Shown piece after piece: positions 1 to 7,900 of a stretch of DNA of 12,512 nucleotides; the first letter of the stretch is position 1; every line of letters starts with the position of its first letter. The position numbers and the translations under genes are program-made. The DNA comes from Saccoglossus kowalevskii (taxonomy: Eukaryota > Hemichordata > Enteropneusta > Harrimaniidae). The DNA is taken from contig NW_003126390.1 in NCBI RefSeq assembly GCF_000003605.2, positions 133,217 through 145,728 of the forward strand, written 5' to 3'. The notes below the pieces were generated by a model. It saw only the letters and a list, made by a program, of their open reading frames with translations. It was not told the origin of the DNA and searched no databases.

Positions 1-1313
1 ATAAAATTTGAATATAATCAGTCAAAGCATTTAAGAGATATGGCTCTAGAACCCCAATCATTAAAGCAAAATGGATGTCAGTCAGCCATTTTGAATCCAA
101 TCTGAAAAATAAAATGATCGTGCATCAGGAACCCGTCTAATGTATGTACCAAGTTTGAACGAAATCCATCCATAAATGCTTGATATATGATGATTTTTTA
201 GCACAAAAATGACCACCTTTCGGGCATTTTGAATAGGATCGTCAAACCAATATATCTGTTTATCTATGGACATGATGTATAATGAATATTTAAAATTTGA
301 ATATAATCAGTCAAAACAAGTCGGAAATATGGGTCTAGAAGCCCATTCATTAAAACAAAATGGCCGCCAGACAGCCATTTTGAATCCAATCTGAAAAATA
401 AATGATGTGCATCAGGAACCTGTAATGTCTAATATATGTACCAAGTTTGAACGAAATCCATCCATAAATGCCAGAAATGCTTGATATTTGATGATTTTTT
501 AGCACAAAAATGGCCACCATTTGGCCATTTTGAATAGGATCGTCAAACCAATATATCTGTCTATCTATTACATCATGTATAATGAATATTTAAAATCTGA
601 ATATAATCAGTGAAAGCAAGTCAGAGATATGGCACGAGAGCCACATTCATTAAAACAAAATGGTCGCCAGTCGGCCATTTTGAATCTTATCTGAAAAACA
701 AAATTATTTGCATCAAGGTCCATAACGTCTAATGTATATACCAAGTTTGAACAAAATCCATCTGTAAACAGCCAAGAAATGCTTGATTTTTAGGATTTTT
801 TAGCACAAAAATGGCCGCCATTCGGCCATCTTAAATGAGATCATTAAACAAAATGATGTGCATCAAGGTCCTATAATGTCTAATGTATATACCAAGTTTG
901 AACAAAATCCATCTGTAAACAGCCGAGAAATGCTTGATTTTTAGGATTTTTTAGCACAAACATGGCCGCCATTCAACCATCTTGAATCAGATCGTAAAAC
1001 AAAATGATGTGCATCAAGGTCCTATAATGTCTAATGTATATACCAAGTTTGAACAAAATCCATCTGTAAACAGCCGAGAAATGCTTGATTTTTAGGATTT
1101 TTTAGCACAAAAATGACCGCCATTCGACCATCTTGAATCAGATCATGAAACAAATTGATGTGCATATGTATAATATCATGTATGATGTATGTGTGAAGTT
1201 TGATTGTGATTGGTCCAGGCATTTCTAAGATACAGGTCCGGATGCACGCACAGACACACGCACAGACACACAGAGGTCAAAACATAAGTCCCCGTTTTTG
1301 GACCAGGGACTAA
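1..1313. repeat. Tandem array with ~300-bp and 151-bp units and a Helitron-like 3' end
   Basis: Two-and-a-half long units start near 4, 293 and 593 (AAATTTGAATATAATCAG or AAATCTGAATATAATCAG). After ~740 the period becomes 151 bp: ACCAAGTTTGAAC recurs at 740, 891 and 1042, against 148 and 440 earlier. Units carry the ATGGCCGCCATT-type block and the GCTTGATTTTTAGGATTTTTTAGCAC block. The array is followed by a CA-rich tract (~1240-1273). It ends in a hairpin, AGTCCC (1287-1292) with GGGACT (1306-1311), and CTAA/T at 1310-1314, which resembles a Helitron 3' terminus. The class is an inference. Short reading frames on the minus strand (82-273, 1031-1222) are repeat sequence, not genes. The left edge of the array is outside the window. 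Confidence 0.85.
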
Positions 1314-1846
1314 TAAATAATGACATACAAGTGATGACTATCTTAATAGGCTCTCACATGCCATCTGGTCGTCTTGAAACTGACACTGAAACGAATGGAC
1401 ATGCATATGTTCGACACATTAGTGTAGTTTGAATGTGATTGGCCCAGCTATGTCCAATGACCTTGCTTTCCCATTAAAAACTAAAAAAAACACATCAAAG
1501 ATGGCAGATCCCAATACATCTTTATTACAAGCACTGGTTGAATGTTTACATCTGTAATAGTGCACCAGATATTATATTTATGATATTTTTTAATGAGATC
1601 ACAGGACCATATATGGTCATTGAATATGTTGATCAGATCCAGTGTGAATATCTATATCTGCAATAGTACAAACATACACTGGTACCCACAACATACCCTA
1701 CTGACAATGTGCCTGGGGGAATAACAATACCACCTAAACACCTCAAAGCCTTTCAGAGTGAACTTTAAAAATAGTTCACTTACGAGGATATAAGGAAATA
1801 TAGAGGTGAAATGCATATCTACAGGTAAATTATTAAAACTGCTTAC
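1314..1846. other. Gene-free stretch left of the last KATNB1 exon in the window
   Basis: At ~1356-1475 there is a diverged monomer of the array family: CATCTGGTCGTCTTGAAAC, GACATGCATATG, GTAGTTTGAATGTGATTGGC, the last similar to 1195-1216. The rest is AT-rich sequence without a recognisable gene. I looked on the minus strand for the expected terminal KATNB1 exon and did not find it. Confidence 0.5.
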
Positions 1847-1963
1847 CGTTCTTCTCTTGAAATATCTACTCCTGATAACGGAGGAGATGTGATATTTGAT
1901 TTAATAAGTTGAGAAAAGCTCTTCATGATAAGTTTAATGGCTTGACAACTTGTAAGAATATAA
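1847..1963 (-). CDS. KATNB1: KATNB1 exon j: con80, last exon in window
   Basis: A 117-nt exon after TTTCTTTGCAG. It reads [20 protein letters not shown] and ends [13 protein letters not shown] plus CG, followed by GTAAGC. The string matches YVQTGCTSLKLIL...GVDISREER of vertebrate p80. The phase-2 donor shows that at least one more exon follows, encoding the LHKC...CY...FRELH tail. It is not found in 1-1846. Confidence 0.95.
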
Positions 1964-4900
1964 CTGCAAAGAAACAACAAACAGTATAAAATCAAAAGAC
2001 ACAAGATGAGATAGCAATAGATTGTGTCACAGTAATATTGTTAGATTTTTTCTAAATCATGGTGAAAATGAAGATAGCAATAATAACAGTATAAACTATG
2101 TTCTATTCAAATTAACAGTTGCCTATATGTTACCTTTCCGTTATTAGTAAAATAAAGTTGACTGTCAAATACAAAATGTAAAAGTATATTACTACAAATC
2201 CTTGCATCCACTCCAATTCAGTGAAGACGTATTGGGGCAGTCAATTTGCAAACTCGTTAGCGAATTGGCTAACTGCTTGGGTTTCGACTGAACAGTTGGC
2301 TTTCGAATCTCGCTGGCACCTACTTGTGGCCGCGCCTGTGTCCGCATCCACTCTAGGCGAGTCTATATTGCTGATGTTTGCAAGCACAGATCTTACAATT
2401 CAATTCAATTCAATTCTCAAGAGACAAATTGCAAAATATTGCAGCCATATCACATTTTATAACATCTTGAAGACACAAGAGACAAAAGTCAGCCACTTTC
2501 ATGAAATTATGTGGTTACAAGCGCCATTAAACTAGCAAATTGTGAAATTAAACAGTTTACAATATGTGGTTACTTACTTTTCATATTTACTCTCAACAAG
2601 CTCTTCTATTTTTGGTAGCAGTACAACACAAAGATCTAGCTTCCATAGTGACCTGTGAAGAAGAGAGATGTACAAAAGGTTTCTGTTTCAGATTTATTTG
2701 TACATGTGTCGAAAAAAAAAACAAGTTTGTGTTTTAACCTTTTGAATAGAAATCACAAATGTTTACGGTTACAAATGTCAACGTTTTAGGATCTTGCTTT
2801 TCAAATAACCACTCAAAAATAGTATTTTTTACAGAAAATGGAGGTAGTACATGTAGGATATAACATTGGCAACCAGTTTTGATATTTTGTTTTCCCATGT
2901 CTGGGTGAGCTTGACAAATGCCAATTTTGATCCAGCATAGGACAATGTTAATGAATCACAATCTCACAAATGCATGTTACAATCGACTAATACTAAATCT
3001 ACCAAGTTATTACAACAACATGCATATGATGAAGAAATGCAAACATGGTTTGTATGCAGAAAGAGGTTTGACTGGAAAGATTGTAAGAATTCAAAAGAAA
3101 TTACATAAGCAGTACTAGAACAAATGTGTAAATTGATATGCAGTCATGCAAGTCAAAATCAATTTTACAATGAAGTCTATGATGACTTACGTTTTGAGAC
3201 ACATAACATTGAGTAAGTCTACTATAATTGCCAAATCATTCATATTGATGGCAGACTCTAGAGCAGTCTGAAAAATGAATAAAAAAAAATATTGTTTGCA
3301 ATTAGTAGAATTATTATATTGAATATGAAGTCTTAATTTTCAAGTGATTCAAGGTTCATGAAATTAGACTTTTATTATATCCATAGCTGTACTCCCAGTG
3401 CTATGAATGCATAATTAAACTAAAATTCAAAAAAAAACTTACCCTGATTTCACCTGATGTCCATATAGACCTGACAACATCAAGATTTTTATGCCTACTT
3501 GTGAGAACTGAACACATTGACCCATGACCTTTTTCAATTGCTGAGATGATCTCACTTTCACTAACTTCAGGAGGTCCTATGTTAGCATTGTTCACAGAAC
3601 TTGATGGAGCCACACTGTGCTGTGGCTGTTTCTAAAAATCAAATGGAAGCAATAACTATGATCAGATCTGGAATTTTTATGCATGTTTTGTACTTTTGTT
3701 ATCAGACATCATGACATTTTCTACAAGGACCATGATGCTTGAGTGCAAAGAGAACAAGTAAAAGTACAGTACAGTTCTCGCGAAAGCTTTGGCTTCACTT
3801 CAGCATCAGCTTCGCTCCAGCATCGCATCATATGGCATTGTTATGGCTTCAGCGTCGCTTCAATGTCGCGAGATAAAAAGTTGAGGCGGTTATCGCTTCG
3901 TTTCATTGTGGTCTCATTATGGCGACAATGTGGCATCAGCATTGCTTCATCAAACAAAGAAGTACAGAACTCATTTTGCCCAACTTCTCGCCCACTTCCG
4001 CTTTTCAATCGCTCGCTTTTGCGACCGCTTGTTGAATTTCCGATTTATTTTCGACTGTGAAAAAATTTGGTCTACTAAAAATTTTCTGGTTTTCATAGAT
4101 CACGATTACTAGTTTAGTAACCGTGCATGGATGTTGAACAACCGTCAAAAGTTCAAATACTTTTTGTTTTAACTATCTATAATTATATGCACACAAACTG
4201 ACCCTTTGACCTAGATTTGGCTGGGACTGACTATTTTATTTTAAACAACTTATTCTTACACTGCTACAAAATGTATTTCAACAGAATTACGACATGGTTG
4301 TCTGGGCTTCTTTTCCTGACTGTGCTGAGTTTACGATTTGTATAATTATTGTTATTTCCCCCAAGGAGAAGACAAGCCGAAGGACCATGAAGAAGTAGTC
4401 CCAATAGAAGTCCCACGCATGGACTGAGTGAAAGAAAATATTACTAAGGCTAAAATAAAACTTAATATCTCTTTGAGTATTTGTCAATTTTGCATATATT
4501 TAGTATGACAGTATGTTCGTAAATATCTGAAAAAATCTCGTCTTTCGTTAATAATTTCATTTGTTTGAAATGTCTATCGAAAGTGTTCCAATAATTTGTT
4601 TGGAATATTGATCCCCGTTGGTTTCTCCAAACAGTCCCGACGTCCGTCATTCAACACAATCAGCATTTATTTATTGTAATTCATGGAGATCATGTCCCGT
4701 AATTTGCGGGCTGTAAAACCAAATAATTAAACAAGTACTATTTATTATATTTTTGTTTTCCCTTGCAAAACTACAACACAGCATAGAGTTGTCGCGGTGA
4801 AACAGTCGTCTTGAAATCGATGGAACTTCAATTATCCATTTCTCACCTTGAAATAAAATTAAAAAAAATCGAAGAGCATCAGGGGATATATTATTAACCA

Positions 4901-7900
4901 GTCTTACCAAGCTTTATTTTATTCAAATCCATAAAATTCACGAGTTTTTCGACATTTGTTGACAACTTCCGCACTAAAAATGGTTGAAAGTGTGGTTCTC
5001 TCGCAAAGTCCCGTTGATAATATGGACACATATGGTTCTGTGACCCAGGTTGTGTGCTCCGATCAGGTGACTCTCGGCCAATAAATGATGTTGTAACAAA
5101 GCATATTTGACGCTAATTTAAGGGTCGTCGTACCATCCAATCTCCTGCGTCGATTCACATAGTTTTTTTTGTACTGTGACAGGCTTCACAATTATTCACT
5201 AAAAAACATCGGTATATTTTGACAAACAGCTGGGATTTGACCTCAGTTCAAAAAAAGAAAAAAAAAACTGGGCTGAGATACAAATCAGTTTTGCAAGTTG
5301 GGAAATAAGGTAAACCAGCTTGGGGTCGATGATATTCAGTATCAAATGACTTCCGTGTGTATCATGAGTTTCAAATTGTTCATCGACTGGTCACCAAATA
5401 TTTACTAAATGGACACGTTTTTTTCTGAAGCCCAATAAATTATTTCTGCATGTCAAGTGCTATTCAATTTTTTACAGGGCATTTGGCTCGTTTTTATTCG
5501 AAAATATTTTTTGTGAGAATAATTTTAAAGTACGTATAGGTCGAGCTTAGGTCACTGATCGTGACTTAATTTTGAAAACTGGATGTAAAATTTTACTAGA
5601 CCGACGCCACCACAACCATCCAATCATAGTTAGAAATGTACACACTTGTTTTGGAACTTTGTATGTAACGAAAATAAGGTTATTTTATAACAAGAACAGT
5701 TTCATTTCATATAGCAAATTGTGTTGTATCCGGACGAATGCATCGTGTGATTTAAAATTATCACGATTTTCCTTGCAGTCATTATGACACTCGTCACCCT
5801 GCAGATTGCAATGTACTTCACAAAGTTTTTGGTACTTGTCTGAAAAAAAAAAAGTTTTTGGTACCCAATATTCGCAACATTAAATAATTAAACAAAATAT
5901 CTTTTTAAAATGTCATTTTACTCATATTGTTTTATTCCCTTACCGCCTTGAATTTCAAATCGATTACATATCGAACTTCTGTACATGTGTTTTTCTCTAC
6001 TGCCTTTCCGTATGAAAATAACGAGGTCATACTCATGTCACAATACTTTGAAGCTGATGCCATGTTGATGCCATGAGACTGCAAAGCTGAGGCCACGATG
6101 ATGCCACAGAATGAGCGAGGCGAACACAGCTTCAATTTTCAAAGACGCGAAGCTGATGCCACAATGATGCGATGCTGAGGCGACAATGAAGCCATGCGTA
6201 GGCGACAATGATGCCAGAAAAGCCAAAGCTTTCGCGAGAACTGTACGGTAGTTACATTGTTAATTTTCACATGCTAATGTTGACATCAATGCAGACAACA
6301 GGTCATATTGCTTTATAAAAACCTGTCTTTTGAAGTTACTGTGACCGAAAATTTGTTTAATACACCAGCAATATCAACAGCCAATTAGCTGACAATACAG
6401 CTATGTTTGCAAGCAATCTTGCCCCAAATCTGATAGCGATTTACTGGCTTCCTGAAGCAACACTGTTTGCAACACAGCTGTAATGTCAGCCAATAAGCTG
6501 TCTATATTACTCGTCAGGTGTATGAAATAAATTCAAGGCCACAGTAACGGTAATATTGAGATCAACACAGAGGTCAGCCCATGCTGATTATGAACCCTAA
6601 ATGAAATAATACTCACAGGAAGGAAAGCATTCATATCTAAACCTACAGGTTTATCTCTGTCAGATGGTATGACATTAGAAACTGGATGATGCTGTGCTGC
6701 AGGTGGCGGCTGATGCACTGGTGCTGCAGGTGGCGGCTGATGCACTGGTGCTTCAGGTTCTTGCCTTGGTGGTGATGAATGTGTTTGACTGACGGATTGG
6801 GTGACTGGTCTAGAGACCGATTGAGTGACCGGTCTTGTGACATTTTGTTGGTTGTTAGCTGGTACAACTGCCACAGGTACTGGATCGGCTAAAGGTGCTG
6901 GGAATGGCTCCTTTGGCGGAGATCGAGCTGTAAAAAAATGTTTCTTTATTTTTATAAACCAACAGAATGATTTGAGAAATAGGCAAGTGAGGATGATTTA
7001 ACCAACAATCTTGTACCATGAATCATCAAGAGAGAATGCAATATAGTAGACAGGCTAGGCTAGATGATTTCATGACACACTTTGTCAGAACATAGTGATG
7101 AGTTGGGAAAACTTATATTCAAAAACAAACAAAATGCAGCAAGCAGTACACATTTCTCATTTAACTACCTAAGTGTTTCCTTGGTTGAAATAGTTCTCTA
7201 TAGTCGTCTGGGTTTTCTATCTGTGCTGGACTTTGATCATCCTCTCCATGGTCTTGTGTCTGTTCTTCTTCAGGCTCTGTCTTCATTTCAGCGCCTTGAT
7301 CACTATCAATTAAATAACAAATCTATGTTATATCAAAGACATTAAAAAAGAAGGGACATGCAACTGCAGCAAACATGAAAGTAATGGAAGTTCTGTGCAA
7401 CGTCACTTGGAGGAAGGGACCGCTATGCAGACAGATATTTGGCATCCCACGTCGTCACGTGATCAATTTCTCTTTTAATGAATATTTAATTCAACTTTTC
7501 TGTTAGTATAGTTCATAAAATTTGCTGATATCATATTTTTGTTTTAAATTCTACTTGCAAAAATAGTGATTCCTAATTTCTCTGACGAATTGGAAAGCGT
7601 AAACAATGAACTGGTTTCATGATGGCAAACCATCGACCGACATTGTTAATGTTTTTGTGGTGGTTTCCCTTTAATTTAAAGTTTCTGTTATTTTTACTCA
7701 TAAAGTTCACCGATGTCATGTTTTTTATTTAAAATACAACAAGCAAAAATTTTGATTCTTAGTTGAAAAAAAATGTAAACTAAACAGCGAGATCCAGATC
7801 CAGTGTCTTGGTTGTGAATACTTTTTTAAGTCCTGTTCTGAACCTAATTACTACTCTTTAATTTTTTGGTCTTCCCAGCTTCTTGCCTTCATGTTATTTC

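Larger units (their letters stand above)
3772..6243. mobile_element. 2472-bp foldback (long inverted repeat) DNA element
   Basis: The ends are exact inverted copies for 24 bp, beginning CAGTTCTCGCGAAAGC, and are flanked by TA on both sides (3770-3771 and 6244-6245). Inside each end is a GC-richer arm of ~180-200 bp built from degenerate GCATCATTGTCGCCTCA / GCTTCAGCATCG-type subrepeats, in opposite orientation at the two ends. The TA duplication and CAGT start fit Tc1/mariner-type ends, while the arm structure is that of foldback elements; the assignment is inference. No transposase is recognisable in the ~2-kb core. It fills most of the KATNB1 intron 3632-6616, which would be ~511 bp without it. 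Reading frames at 3743-4112 and 5932-6226 are translations of the subrepeats. Confidence 0.8.

Noticed and set aside
1-1846. Terminal KATNB1 exon (LHKC...FRELH tail)
   Set aside because: Expected to follow the exon at 1847-1963 but no matching minus-strand sequence was found here. It most likely lies beyond the left edge, past the repeat array.
2249-2320. Functional tRNA gene
   Set aside because: A and B boxes are spaced correctly, but the acceptor and T stems do not pair. A decayed SINE head is more likely.
2221-2535. 104-codon plus-strand reading frame
   Set aside because: It overlaps a tRNA-like SINE and its tail, starts with GTG rather than ATG, and shows no family motif. It lies opposite a KATNB1 intron.
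3743-4112. Plus-strand reading frames with Ala/Ser-rich repeats
   Set aside because: They translate the short subrepeats of the foldback arm; the related frame at 5932-6226 is the mirrored arm. No independent protein evidence.
5822-5864. Duplicated AAAGTTTTTGGTAC around an A run
   Set aside because: A 29-bp local duplication next to a homopolymer is readily explained by slippage. No further structure was seen.
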